The notes beneath the pieces were generated by a model that saw nothing but the letters and a program-made list of their open reading frames with translations, was not told the DNA's origin and did no database searches. The position numbers and the translations under genes were made by a program. A stretch of 64,000 bases of DNA from Streptomyces sp. NBC_01723 (GTDB lineage: Bacteria; Actinomycetota; Actinomycetes; Streptomycetales; Streptomycetaceae). How positions within the stretch are numbered: position 1 is the stretch's first letter; each line of letters starts with the position of its first letter. Of this stretch, positions 50,794-62,016 are shown in pieces. The stretch is taken from NCBI RefSeq assembly GCF_036246005.1, contig NZ_CP109171.1, positions 6,374,001 to 6,438,000 of the forward strand, read 5' to 3'.

Positions 50794-50811
50794 TATCTCA
50801 GATATGAGATG
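50794..50811. promoter_or_regulatory. Palindrome TATCTC-N6-GAGAT at the xre-murA promoter
   Basis: TATCTCAGATATGAGATG contains the perfect 6-bp arms ATCTCA/TGAGAT. It lies 12 bases before the xre-murA start and is the obvious site for autoregulation. A site of the same form lies at 51212-51229. Confidence 0.6.
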
Positions 50812-50857
50812 GCGCCTCTCGGGGGGTCCGTTCGGGTGACGCGACGTCAAGCGTGCC

Positions 50858-51055
50858 TCAGCGGCGCTTGCTCGTCGTGGTGCGGCGCCATCCGAAGGGT
50901 CCGGGCAAATCCATCGATGTCGTACGACGTCCGGTGCTGCTGCGGGTGTGGCGCGGGCCGTTCTTGCCGCCGGTGGTGATGGACCACGAACGCTTGTTGA
51001 TGTTCAGGCGCACTCCGGGAAGGATCCGGAAACTCTTGCGGAATGTGAGCGGCAT
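50858..51055 (-). CDS. Small DUF4236-like basic protein
   Basis: A 65-residue basic protein, MPLTFRKSFRILPGVRLNIN followed by KRSWSITTG. This N-terminal pattern (FRKSF...PGVRLN.S/N..) is the DUF4236 signature. The remainder is Thr/Arg-rich and variable. A GGAGG ribosome site precedes the ATG by seven bases. The function is unknown. Confidence 0.75.
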   Translation of the reverse strand: MPLTFRKSFRILPGVRLNINKRSWSITTGGKNGPRHTRSSTGRRTTSMDLPGPFGWRRTTTSKRR

Positions 51056-51211
51056 CGTGCCTCCGTCCGAGTAGTGCCGGGGCTGTCCGGCACGCATCGG
51101 ATACCCCCGTTCGGCGTAGTGATGGCCGCACGGGTCACTCGGGAAGTGGGGCGGTGGGGCGCACGCCACACAGTGCCCGGGCATGACCAGACCGCCCCCA
51201 TGTACTAGAGT

Positions 51212-51229
51212 TATCTCGACATCGAGATA
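51212..51229. promoter_or_regulatory. Palindrome TATCTC-N6-GAGATA upstream of acnA
   Basis: TATCTCGACATCGAGATA has perfect 8-bp arms with a two-base centre. It has the same half-sites and spacing as the site before xre-murA. It lies in the 315-base gap between the divergent DUF4236 and aconitase genes. Confidence 0.6.
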
Positions 51230-51269
51230 TCTGCTGAGGCGCACCGCAGCCGCAGCCGCCGTCGGGTCC

Positions 51270-51288
51270 AGCGGTAAGGCTTACCTAA
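51270..51288 (+). promoter_or_regulatory. Iron-box-like site (IdeR/DmdR type) before aconitase
   Basis: AGCGGTAAGGCTTACCTAA agrees with the consensus TTAGGTTAGGCTTACCTAA at about 16 of 19 positions by eye, counting A or T at position 7. It is followed by a second AT-rich half (CTTAGCCATACCTTAG). The aconitase start is 83 bases downstream. Confidence 0.6.
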
Positions 51289-51355
51289 CTTAGCCATACC
51301 TTAGCGAAAAGGCCAGGGCGGCGTGGCGGCAGGATGCGGTGGTACGCGCACATGA

Positions 51356-54085
<2,730 letters not shown>

Positions 54086-54101
54086 GAAGCAGCGCGCGAA
54101 A

Positions 54102-54143
54102 GCCGAGGGCCGCACCCCCGTCACCGGGAGTGCGGCCCTCGGC
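54102..54143. terminator. Hairpin terminator after acnA
   Basis: GCCGAGGGCCGCAC (54102-54115) is a perfect 14-bp inverted repeat of 54130-54143. It lies between aconitase and the convergent FG-GAP protein gene. Confidence 0.8.
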
Positions 54144-54154
54144 CGTTGCCTGCC

Positions 54155-55084
54155 TCAGAACATCAGGCGGTACGTGTTCCAGCCACCGCTGCCGATCTTC
54201 ACGGGGCTCTTGAACGGCGCGGAGCCGTTGCCCGTGCCCTTGTACAGGTACAGGGCCCCGCTCTTGTTGCGGGCCACGACGTCCGTGATGCCGTCGATGT
54301 CGATGTCACCGACGGAGACGATGTTGTTGTACGTGTTCCAGCCGCCACCGACACGGGTGCGGGAGGAGAAGGGCGCCTTGTAGTTGCCGGTGCCCTTGTA
54401 CAGCCACAGGACGCCCGACTTGTCCTTGGCGACGATGTCGTCCTTGCCGTCGCCGGTCAGGTCGCCCTTGCCGGTGATGTGGGTGTAGGCGTCCCACCCG
54501 CCCCCGACCTTGTAGCGCTGGGTCAGCTTGCCGTTGCCGTAGCCGAGGTACAGGTACAGGTTGCCGGAGCCGTCCCGGGCGAGCAGGTCGTCGGCGGCGG
54601 CGCCACCCAGGTTGGCGCCGGAGAACAGCTGGTTGTAGATCTTCCAGCCGTTGCCGACGAAGGTGTGGTCCTCGGTCCCCCACGGCGCCCAGTAGAGCTG
54701 GCCGCCGCTGGTGACGTGCCAGATGCCGTCCGAGTAGCCGTCGGCGTCCTGGTCGACCTGCGTCATGGCGCGGGCGGACTGCCAGCCGTACCCGGAGTCC
54801 ATGCGGGACTCGAGCCCGCCCTCACCGGTCGGGTAGTAGCTCCACAGGTCGCCGTTGCCGTCCACGCCGAACACCGGGTTGATCTGGGCGTCGCCCGGCA
54901 GGGCGGTGGAGCCGTACTTCGTGGCGCCCGAGGGCTTCAGGTCGGCCTGCGGCCGGGACGCGGCCGACGGACCGTCGGCCGCGACGGCGGCACCCGCGCC
55001 CGTCGCCACCAGGGCGGCGGTGAGCGCCGCCGCCGTGGCACGCGCCAGGGCGCGACGCGTGTTCAGGCCAGAGCTTTTGGCCAC
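54155..55084 (-). CDS. Secreted FG-GAP/VCBS repeat protein
   Basis: A 309-residue exported protein. A signal peptide (ATAAALTAALVATGAGAAVA) is followed by about five beta-propeller blades. Examples are GDLTGDGKDDIVAKDKSGVL, GDIDIDGITDVVARNKSGAL and VDQDADGYSDGIW, with Asp-rich calcium loops and repeated LYLYKGTGN strands. It has no catalytic module, so binding to sugar or protein outside the cell is likely. The GTG at 55084 has GGAGG upstream. The 245 bases to 55329 hold only promoter sequence and a terminator. Confidence 0.85.
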   Translation of the reverse strand: MAKSSGLNTRRALARATAAALTAALVATGAGAAVAADGPSAASRPQADLKPSGATKYGSTALPGDAQINPVFGVDGNGDLWSYYPTGEGGLESRMDSGYGWQSARAMTQVDQDADGYSDGIWHVTSGGQLYWAPWGTEDHTFVGNGWKIYNQLFSGANLGGAAADDLLARDGSGNLYLYLGYGNGKLTQRYKVGGGWDAYTHITGKGDLTGDGKDDIVAKDKSGVLWLYKGTGNYKAPFSSRTRVGGGWNTYNNIVSVGDIDIDGITDVVARNKSGALYLYKGTGNGSAPFKSPVKIGSGGWNTYRLMF

Positions 55085-55270
55085 GTGTGTCCTCCAGTTG
55101 ACGATGCGATGAGGCATCCGGAACGGATCGCGGGCCGATGACGGCCCGGCATGATCCGGGATACTCCGTGATCCTTACACATGACGTTCACAGGTCAATC
55201 AGATTTACCGCAGGGGACGAGAGCGGTACAGAACAGGTATGGAAGAGCAACGTGGGCCGTACAACCTTTT

Positions 55271-55302
55271 GCGGGGTACGCCGGTCACCCGGCGTACCCC
55301 GC
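55271..55302 (-). terminator. Hairpin terminator after the GH92 gene
   Basis: GCGGGGTACGCCGG (55271-55284) pairs perfectly with 55289-55302 around the loop TCAC. It lies 28 bases beyond the GH92 stop. Confidence 0.75.
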
Positions 55303-55329
55303 GACTTCATCCCACGCTCACCGTCGGGT

Positions 55330-58300
55330 TCACGACAGCAGCTCCACCTCCGCCAGCGTGTGCTCGCCATCCAGGACCAGCCGGTACTTCGCGTACGTGC
55401 CCGGTGACTTCACCGAGAACGCCCGGGTCTGCCGGTCCCAGGCGAAGGACTCACCGGAGCGCTGGTCCAGCGTCCGCCAGGTCGTGCCGTCGGCCGAGCC
55501 CTGGAGCTTCCAGCCGGCCGGTGCCTTCGCGTGGTCCGCCGACGAAGTCAGCGTGTACTGGGCCGCCTTCACGCCCTTGGCGGAGACCGGCAGGTCCACC
55601 GACGTCACGCTCGCGTCCGTCGCCGAGGTGTTGTCGAACAGGGCTCCCTCACCGGTGACGGCGTCCGCGCGCGGGGCCGGCACCTCGTCGTCCTGGGTGA
55701 CCGACGGCGGGGCCGCGTTCTTGCCCGTGCCCCACGAGGACGCCTTGGCGCCCATGTCGAACTCCAGGACCCCGCCCTTGGCGATCACCGAGTGGGGGAG
55801 TGAAGTGGAGTTCCAGCGCTTGCCGTTGACCTTCAGCCCCTGCACGTAGACGTTCTTCGTGCTGTTCTTCGGGGCCTTGACGACCAGCTTGCGGCCGTTC
55901 TCCAGGTGGACCGTCGCCTTGGTGAACTGCGGGGAGCCGATGGCGTATTCGCCACTGCCCATCACCAGCGGGTAGAAGCCGAGCGAGGAGAAGAGGAACC
56001 AGGCCGACTGCTCGCCGTTGTCCTCGTCACCGTGGTAGCCCTGGCCGATGTCACTGCCGGTGTACAGGCGCTGGAGCACCTCGCGGACGTTCTTCTGCGT
56101 CTTGTACGGCTGCCCGGCCGCGTCGTACATGTACAGGGCGTGGTGGGCGACCTGGTTGGAGTGCCCGTACATGCCCATCCGGACGTCCCGCGCCTCGGTC
56201 ATCTCGTGGATGACACCGCCGTAGGAGCCCTTGAACTCCGGGGAGGCCGTCTCGGGGGTGGCGAGGTACTCGTCGAGCTTGTCGCCGAGACCCTTGCGGC
56301 CGCCGTAGAGGTTGGCGAGGCCGCGGCTGTCCTGCGGGGCGGTGAAGGCGTAGCCCCAGCCGTTGGTCTCCGTGTAGTCGTAGCCCCACACGCGCGGGTC
56401 GTACTTCTCGGAGTCGACGCGCCAGTCGCCCTTGGCGTCCTTGCCCTGGAAGAAGCCGGCCTTCGAGTCGAAGAGGTTCACGTAGTCCTGCGCGCGGTTG
56501 AGGAAGTACGCCGACTCCTCCTTGTACCGCTTCTCGCCGGTCTCCTTGTAGAGCTTCTCGCCCATCTTCGCGATGCCGTAGTCGTTGAGGTAGCCCTCCA
56601 GCGCCCACGACAGTCCCTCGTGCGTCTCGGAGCTGGTGTAGCCGAGGAAGGGCGAGGTCTCCATGCCCTTGCGGCCCACGCCCGAGGACGGGGGCACCAC
56701 GGTGGCGTTCTTGACGGCCGCGTCGTAGGCCGCCTTCCCGTCGAAGTCGACACCCTTGACGTAGGCGTCCGCGAAGGCAACGTCGGACGAGGTGCCGGTC
56801 ATCAGGTCCGCGTAGCCGGGCGAGGACCAGCGGGAGGTCCAGCCGCCGTCCTTGTAGTGCTGCACGAAGCCGTCGACCAGCTCACCCGCCTTGGACGGGG
56901 TCAGGAAGGAGTACGCGGGCCAGGTGGTCCGGTACGTGTCCCAGAAGCCGTTGTTGACGTAGACCTTGCCGTCGACGATCTTGGCGCCGGTCTCCGTCGG
57001 GGTGTCCTCCTTGACCGCCTTGGAGAAGGGGGAGGCGTACTTGTACGTGCCGTCGACCTTCTCGTGGCCGGCGTTCGGGTACAGGTACAGCCGGTAGAGG
57101 CTGGAGTACAGCGAGGTCAGCTGGTCCTGCGTGGCGCCCTCGACCTCGACCTTGCCGAGGACCTCGTCCCACTGCTTCTGGGCGTCGCGCTTGACCTTGT
57201 CGAAGGAGGCGCGCGCGGGGATCTCCTGGCGCAGGTTGTCCTTCGCCTGCTCGACACTGATCAGCGAGGTGGCGATGCGCAGCGTCACGGTGCGGTCCTT
57301 GCCCGCGTCGAAGCGCAGGTGGCCCTTGACGCCGCTGGAGTCGCCGCCGGTGACCTTGCTGTCGAACTCGCCGTGGACGAAGAGGCGGGTGGCACCGGTG
57401 GACAGCCCGGACTTGACGTCCGAGTAGCCGGAGAAGGTGCCGTTCTCCTTGTCCAGGGTGAGGCCGGCCTGGTCGGTGACGTTGTCGAAGATCACGCTCG
57501 CGTCGTCACCGGGGTAGGTGAAGCGCATCATCGCCGCGTGGTCGGTCGGCGTCACCTCGGCCTTGAGGCCGTTCTCGAACCGCACGCCGTAGTAGTACGG
57601 GCGGGCGGTCTCGTTCTCGTGCCGGAAGGCCAGCTCGCGGGCGTCGCGGCCGGTGTCCGGGGTGCCGGACGCGGCCGAGGGCATCACCTGGAAGGTCTGC
57701 CGGTCGCCCATCCACGGGCTCGGCTCGTGGCTCGCGCTGAACGCCTGGAGGGTGGGCAGGTTGTCCGCGTTGTTGCCGCGCGCGTACTCGTAGAGCCAGC
57801 TGAGCGATCCGGCGTTGGTCACCGGCGTCCAGAAGTTGAAGCCGTGCGGTACCGCGGTCGCCGGGAAGTTGTTGCCGCGCGAGAAGCTGCCGCTGGAGTT
57901 GGTGCCGCGGGTGGTGAGCGCGTGGTCGGAGAGGTGGGCCTTCGGGCGCTCGTACGCGGCCCGCTCGATCTTCACGTCGTCCAGCCAGCCGCGGAACTTC
58001 GCCGGGCCCTTGGGGGAGTCGTACGCCACCAGGATCCGGTCGACGGTCTTGCCGGCCGCGACCGAGCCGATGCCCGACTCGACGCTGTTCCACTGGTTGA
58101 CGTAGAGGATCTTGGCGTCGCCCTGACCGCGCGGAGTCAGCGGGAACCCGTGCTGGTCGGTGGCCTTGAGGTCACTCAGGTGGGTGCCGTCGGTGAAGAC
58201 GAGGTCGACGGAGACGTTCGTGGCGTCGTAGTCGAGGTCGCCGTCGGCCATGGAGGGGAAGATCTTGTACGACAGCTCGCTGCGGCGGTCGACCTTCACA

Positions 58301-59136
58301 TTGACGTCGAAGACCTTGTTGTACGAGTAGCCCCGGCCGTCCGCGGTGTGGCGGCCCGCGTAGCGCAGGGCGTGCGTGCCGGTGAAGCCCGCGCCCGACT
58401 TCGCGGTCGGCGACCCGGTCGGGCCGCGGTCGACCAGGGAGAGCATGTCCTCGGGCACCGGGGTGTCGCCGGCGCCGGTGGACAGCTGGAAGTCGGCGAG
58501 CTGGAGGGCGTCGCCCGCGCCGTTGTTCTTGGTGATCTCCAGCCGGAAGTGCTGGTACTCGACGGCCTCGGCGAGGTCGTACGTCTTGGTCTGGAAGCGC
58601 TCGCCGAAGGACTCGCCGGAGCGGGTGTCCAGGGTCTGCCAGGTCTCGCCGTCCGCCGAGCCCTTCAGCGTCCAGTCCACCGGGTCGCGTTCGTCGTGGT
58701 CGTTGGCCGAGGTGAGGGCGTACTTGGCGATCTTCGTCGACTTGTCCAGGTCGAACTCGACCCAGCCCGTCTTCTCGAAGGTCAGCCACTTGGTGCCCGG
58801 CTCGCCGTCGACGAGGTTCTCCTTGACCTCCCCGCCGTTCGTGTTCTCGGCGCTGGCCCGCACGCCGGTCACGTGGTCGGTGACGTTGCCCGGTATGCCG
58901 GTGGTGTACCCGCCGTCCACACCGGAGGACCGCTTGCCGCCGTCCGCGCCGGTGTCCACGGTGTTGAGCCAGTCCGGAGCCGGGTCGTCCGCCTCGAACG
59001 AGGACGCGAACTCCCGGTCGGCTCCGGCCGGAGCCTGCGGCAGCGCGACCGCCGCCCCCTGTGAACCCACCGCCAAAGCGAAGGCGGTCGTCAGTACGAC
59101 CGCCGGACCCCATCTGTGCCGAACTCTGTATTCCAT
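55330..59136 (-). CDS. Secreted GH92 alpha-mannosidase with F5/8-type carbohydrate-binding domains
   Basis: A 1268-residue exported enzyme. The signal peptide is followed by an F5/8 type C (discoidin) domain near residues 85-235 (VDGEPGTKWLTFEKTGWVEF), a beta-sandwich region, and the GH92 catalytic region from about residue 400 (NSSGSFSRGNNFPATAVPHG, ETHEGLSWALEGYLNDYGIA, DEDNGEQSAWFLFSSLGFYP). A second discoidin-like domain closes the C-terminus (TLTSSADHAKAPAGWKLQGS). GH92 enzymes are calcium-dependent exo-alpha-mannosidases; the linkage cannot be told here. It may trim fungal or yeast mannans. It lies divergent to the ngc operon across 416 bases. Confidence 0.92.
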   Translation of the reverse strand: MEYRVRHRWGPAVVLTTAFALAVGSQGAAVALPQAPAGADREFASSFEADDPAPDWLNTVDTGADGGKRSSGVDGGYTTGIPGNVTDHVTGVRASAENTNGGEVKENLVDGEPGTKWLTFEKTGWVEFDLDKSTKIAKYALTSANDHDERDPVDWTLKGSADGETWQTLDTRSGESFGERFQTKTYDLAEAVEYQHFRLEITKNNGAGDALQLADFQLSTGAGDTPVPEDMLSLVDRGPTGSPTAKSGAGFTGTHALRYAGRHTADGRGYSYNKVFDVNVKVDRRSELSYKIFPSMADGDLDYDATNVSVDLVFTDGTHLSDLKATDQHGFPLTPRGQGDAKILYVNQWNSVESGIGSVAAGKTVDRILVAYDSPKGPAKFRGWLDDVKIERAAYERPKAHLSDHALTTRGTNSSGSFSRGNNFPATAVPHGFNFWTPVTNAGSLSWLYEYARGNNADNLPTLQAFSASHEPSPWMGDRQTFQVMPSAASGTPDTGRDARELAFRHENETARPYYYGVRFENGLKAEVTPTDHAAMMRFTYPGDDASVIFDNVTDQAGLTLDKENGTFSGYSDVKSGLSTGATRLFVHGEFDSKVTGGDSSGVKGHLRFDAGKDRTVTLRIATSLISVEQAKDNLRQEIPARASFDKVKRDAQKQWDEVLGKVEVEGATQDQLTSLYSSLYRLYLYPNAGHEKVDGTYKYASPFSKAVKEDTPTETGAKIVDGKVYVNNGFWDTYRTTWPAYSFLTPSKAGELVDGFVQHYKDGGWTSRWSSPGYADLMTGTSSDVAFADAYVKGVDFDGKAAYDAAVKNATVVPPSSGVGRKGMETSPFLGYTSSETHEGLSWALEGYLNDYGIAKMGEKLYKETGEKRYKEESAYFLNRAQDYVNLFDSKAGFFQGKDAKGDWRVDSEKYDPRVWGYDYTETNGWGYAFTAPQDSRGLANLYGGRKGLGDKLDEYLATPETASPEFKGSYGGVIHEMTEARDVRMGMYGHSNQVAHHALYMYDAAGQPYKTQKNVREVLQRLYTGSDIGQGYHGDEDNGEQSAWFLFSSLGFYPLVMGSGEYAIGSPQFTKATVHLENGRKLVVKAPKNSTKNVYVQGLKVNGKRWNSTSLPHSVIAKGGVLEFDMGAKASSWGTGKNAAPPSVTQDDEVPAPRADAVTGEGALFDNTSATDASVTSVDLPVSAKGVKAAQYTLTSSADHAKAPAGWKLQGSADGTTWRTLDQRSGESFAWDRQTRAFSVKSPGTYAKYRLVLDGEHTLAEVELLS

Positions 59137-59162
59137 GTCCTGGCCACCCTCCCTGCGCGTGG

Positions 59163-59174
59163 GACAACGTTGTC
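59163..59174. promoter_or_regulatory. LacI-type palindrome before the GH92 gene
   Basis: GACAACGTTGTC is a perfect 12-base palindrome with a central CG, the usual form of LacI-family operators. It lies 27 bases before the mannosidase start. No LacI gene is visible in the window. Confidence 0.55.
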
Positions 59175-59346
59175 AATTCTGCTGCGCAAGGACCAGTAGG
59201 GGTCAAGTGGCATGTGATGTCAAGGGTGTTGGATGTGGCGTTCGGGGCTTATGCCAGGGATTCTTACGGCATGGCGCGCACAGGCCACTCATATTTCCGG
59301 GAGGTCTCAACTCGGAAAAGACGTACCGCCAACCTTGCTTTCGATC

Positions 59347-59379
59347 TTGATCCGCTGGCGGGAAGTGGACTATACCTGT
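59347..59379 (+). promoter_or_regulatory. ngcE promoter with a dre-like (DasR/GntR) site
   Basis: TTGATC (59347-59352) and TATACC (59371-59376) are spaced 18 bases, like -35 and -10 boxes. The 16-mer AGTGGACTATACCTGT (59364-59379) agrees with the DasR form AGTGGTCTAGACCACT at about 12 positions by eye. The remaining intergenic sequence 59175-59346 and 59380-59552 shows nothing further. Confidence 0.45.
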
Positions 59380-59552
59380 CGCCCACCGGGGGATACGGGG
59401 GGAACCGTGAAGGGGAACCGCCCAAGCGCCCGAGCAGCACTTCTCAGCAGAGCAGTACCAGCGTTTCCCGCACGACCCAGCGTGACCCGATCGCGGTGCC
59501 GGGGAGGATCCGGTTCACCGCCTGAGTCCTGTTAGAAGGCGAGGACTTGAGC

Positions 59553-61001
59553 ATGGGATCCACTTCCGCCGAGAACAACGGTACGGGCGTCGGCCGCCGC
59601 GATCTGATCAAGCGGTCCGCCGCGCTCGGCCTGATCTCCGTACCGACCATGAGCTTCCTCTCCGCCTGTGCGAGCGGCGGCGGGGACGACCAGGAGAAGG
59701 CCAAGGCGGGCGAGAAGTCCGCGAAGAACCCTCTCGCGGTCAACGACAGCGCCCAGATGGAATTCGTCCTCTTCGACGGCGGCTTCGGCAAGGAGTACGC
59801 CGAGGACGCCGTGAAGCTGTACGAGAAGGCCTTCCCGAAGGCCAAGGTGAAGTTCTCCGCCACCCAGAAGATCCAGTCGACCCTCCAGCCGCGCTTCAAC
59901 GGCGGCAACCCGCCCGACCTCGTCGACAACTCCGGCGCCGAGCAGATGGACATGGGCGTCCTGGTCGGCAAGAAGCAGCTCGCCGACCTCACCCCGCTCC
60001 TCGACGCCCCGTCCTACGACGACCCGAACAAGAAGGTCCGCGACACGCTGCGCCCCGGCATCGTGGAGATGGGCCAGTTCGACGGCGAGCCGGTCTGGAT
60101 CCTGTACTACGCGTACACGGTCTACGGGAACTGGTACTCGCAGAAGGCGCTCGACTCGCTGGACGCGGAGTACCCGAAGACCTGGGACGAGATGCTCGCG
60201 GTCTGCGAGAAGGCCAAGAAGAAGGGCATGGCGGGCTGGACGTACGCGGGCAAGTACCCGTACTACATCCCCTTCTCGATGTCCCCGATGATCGCCAAGG
60301 TCGGCGGTGTCGAGGTGCTGGACGCCATCGACAACCTGGAGCCGAACGCCTGGAAGCACCCGGCGGTCAAGACGGTCTTCGAGGCCTGGTACGAGCTGTA
60401 CAAGAAGGGCTACATCCTCAAGGGCACCCCCGGCCTGGACCACATCCAGTCGCAGACCGCCTGGGCCAAGGGCAAGGCCCTGTTCATCCCCAACGGCTCC
60501 TGGGTGGAGAACGAGTCGGCCAAGGTCATCCCCGCCGACTTCGACCTCGCGGTGTCCGCCCCGCCCGGCATCGACGACAGCGACAAGATGCCCTTCGGCA
60601 CGATGTGGGCCTCCGGCGGCGAGCCCTTCATCGTCCCGGCCAAGGCGGCCAACGGCGCCGGCGGCATGGAGCAGCTGCGCATCATGCTCAGCGAGGCCTC
60701 CTCGAAGAACTTCACCAGCAAGGTGAAGTCGCTCAGCGCCTACAACGGCGGCACCGACGGCATCGAGCTGACCCCGGGCCTGAAGTCCGGCGTAGCGGCG
60801 CTGGAGCTGGCCGGCAGCAACGTGGTGAACCCGCGGATGCAGGACTGGTACGTGCAGCTCCAGAAGGAGAAGATCGGCGTCGGCTGCCTGGGCGAGATGA
60901 TGGCGGGCCGGATGACTCCGGCCGAGACCATCAAGAAGATCCAGGGCTTCGCCGACGACGCCGCCAAGGACTCGTCGATCAAGCACTACAAGCACCAGTG
61001 A
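59553..61001 (+). CDS. ngcE: Sugar-binding lipoprotein of an ABC importer, NgcE-like
   Basis: A 482-residue extracellular solute-binding protein. The N-terminus has a twin-arginine motif (GRRDLIKRSAALGLI) and a lipobox ending LSAC, so it is a Tat-exported lipoprotein. The mature fold is family 1 (FVLFDGGFGKEYAEDAVKLY, FNGGNPPDLVDNSGAEQMDM). Length, sequence and following permeases match NgcE, the N-acetylglucosamine/diacetylchitobiose receptor known from Streptomyces. There is no ATPase gene in the operon; such systems use the shared MsiK ATPase. The ATG at 59553 follows GAGGA. Confidence 0.85.
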   Translation: MGSTSAENNGTGVGRRDLIKRSAALGLISVPTMSFLSACASGGGDDQEKAKAGEKSAKNPLAVNDSAQMEFVLFDGGFGKEYAEDAVKLYEKAFPKAKVKFSATQKIQSTLQPRFNGGNPPDLVDNSGAEQMDMGVLVGKKQLADLTPLLDAPSYDDPNKKVRDTLRPGIVEMGQFDGEPVWILYYAYTVYGNWYSQKALDSLDAEYPKTWDEMLAVCEKAKKKGMAGWTYAGKYPYYIPFSMSPMIAKVGGVEVLDAIDNLEPNAWKHPAVKTVFEAWYELYKKGYILKGTPGLDHIQSQTAWAKGKALFIPNGSWVENESAKVIPADFDLAVSAPPGIDDSDKMPFGTMWASGGEPFIVPAKAANGAGGMEQLRIMLSEASSKNFTSKVKSLSAYNGGTDGIELTPGLKSGVAALELAGSNVVNPRMQDWYVQLQKEKIGVGCLGEMMAGRMTPAETIKKIQGFADDAAKDSSIKHYKHQ

Positions 61002-61011
61002 GGAAGCGTCA

Positions 61012-61051
61012 CCAGGGCCTGTCCGGCGCCGTCGCGCCGGACGGGCCCTGG
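61012..61051 (+). terminator. Intercistronic hairpin between ngcE and ngcF
   Basis: The outer stem CCAGGGCC/GGCCCTGG and inner stem GTCCGGCGC/GCGCCGGAC form an 18-bp hairpin with one T-G pair and loop CGTC. Hairpins in this position commonly stop part of transcription or protect the binding-protein message, so that the receptor is made in excess. Confidence 0.65.
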
Positions 61052-61086
61052 CGGCGCCACCCGCGCTCAGATCGGGGTCGGTAGCA

Positions 61087-62013
61087 ATGCAGCACGGCAA
61101 GTACCGGTTCATCGTGGGGTTCCTGGCGGTACCCCTGGGGCTGTACACGCTCTTCGTCGTCTGGCCGTTCATCCAGTCCATCTACTACTCGTTCACGGAC
61201 TGGACCGGGCTGAGTCCCGAGTTCAAGATGGTCGGTTTCGACAACTACTCGCGGATGCTCGACGACGACATCTTCTGGAAGTCGTTGTGGCACAGCGTGT
61301 TGTTCGCCCTGCTGGTGCCGCTGGTGACGCTCGGCCTGGCGCTCTTCTTCTCCTTCATGATCAACGTGGGCGGGCGGAAGCGGAAGGGCGGCCCGGTGAT
61401 CACCGGTGTCCGCGGTTCCGGCTTCTACAAGATCGTCTACTTCTTCCCGCAGGTGCTGTCCATCGCGATCGTCGCCCTGCTGTTCCAGTTCGCCTACAAC
61501 CCGGACAGCGGCGCGGTCAACTCCCTGCTGCGCGGGATCGGCCTGGACTCCGTGCAGCCCCTGTGGCTCGGCGACCCGAACCTCGCGCTGTGGTGCGTGA
61601 TGGCGGTGCTCGTCTGGTCCACCGTCGGCTTCTTCGTGGTCCTCTTCTCGGCGGGCATGGCCTCCATCCCGGCGGAGCTGTACGAGGCCGCGCTGCTGGA
61701 CGGGGCGAACCGCTTCACGACCTTCTTCAAGGTCACCCTGCCGCTGCTGTGGGACACCGTGCAGTCCGGCTGGGTCTACATGGGCATCCTCGCGCTCGGC
61801 GCCGAGTCGTTCGCGGTCGTGCAGATCATGACGACCGGGCCCGGCGGACCCGACTACTCGACCACCGTGACGGTCCTGTACGTGTACCAGAAGGCGTTCC
61901 GGGACGGTCAGGCCGCCTACGCCACCACCATCGGCGTCGCCCTGCTCCTCGTCACGCTGGCCTTCGCGGCCCTCGTGATGAAGCTGGGCCGGCGCGAGCG
62001 GCTGGAGTACTGA
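61087..62013 (+). CDS. ngcF: ABC importer permease, NgcF-like
   Basis: A 308-residue MalF-type permease with about six transmembrane helices, starting KYRFIVGFLAVPLGLYTLFV. The EAA loop that docks the ATPase reads LYEAALLDGANRFTTFFKVT followed by LPLL. It forms the membrane channel with NgcG and imports N-acetylglucosamine or chitobiose (inference by homology). It is four bases before ngcG. Confidence 0.87.
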   Translation: MQHGKYRFIVGFLAVPLGLYTLFVVWPFIQSIYYSFTDWTGLSPEFKMVGFDNYSRMLDDDIFWKSLWHSVLFALLVPLVTLGLALFFSFMINVGGRKRKGGPVITGVRGSGFYKIVYFFPQVLSIAIVALLFQFAYNPDSGAVNSLLRGIGLDSVQPLWLGDPNLALWCVMAVLVWSTVGFFVVLFSAGMASIPAELYEAALLDGANRFTTFFKVTLPLLWDTVQSGWVYMGILALGAESFAVVQIMTTGPGGPDYSTTVTVLYVYQKAFRDGQAAYATTIGVALLLVTLAFAALVMKLGRRERLEY

Positions 62014-62016
62014 GCA

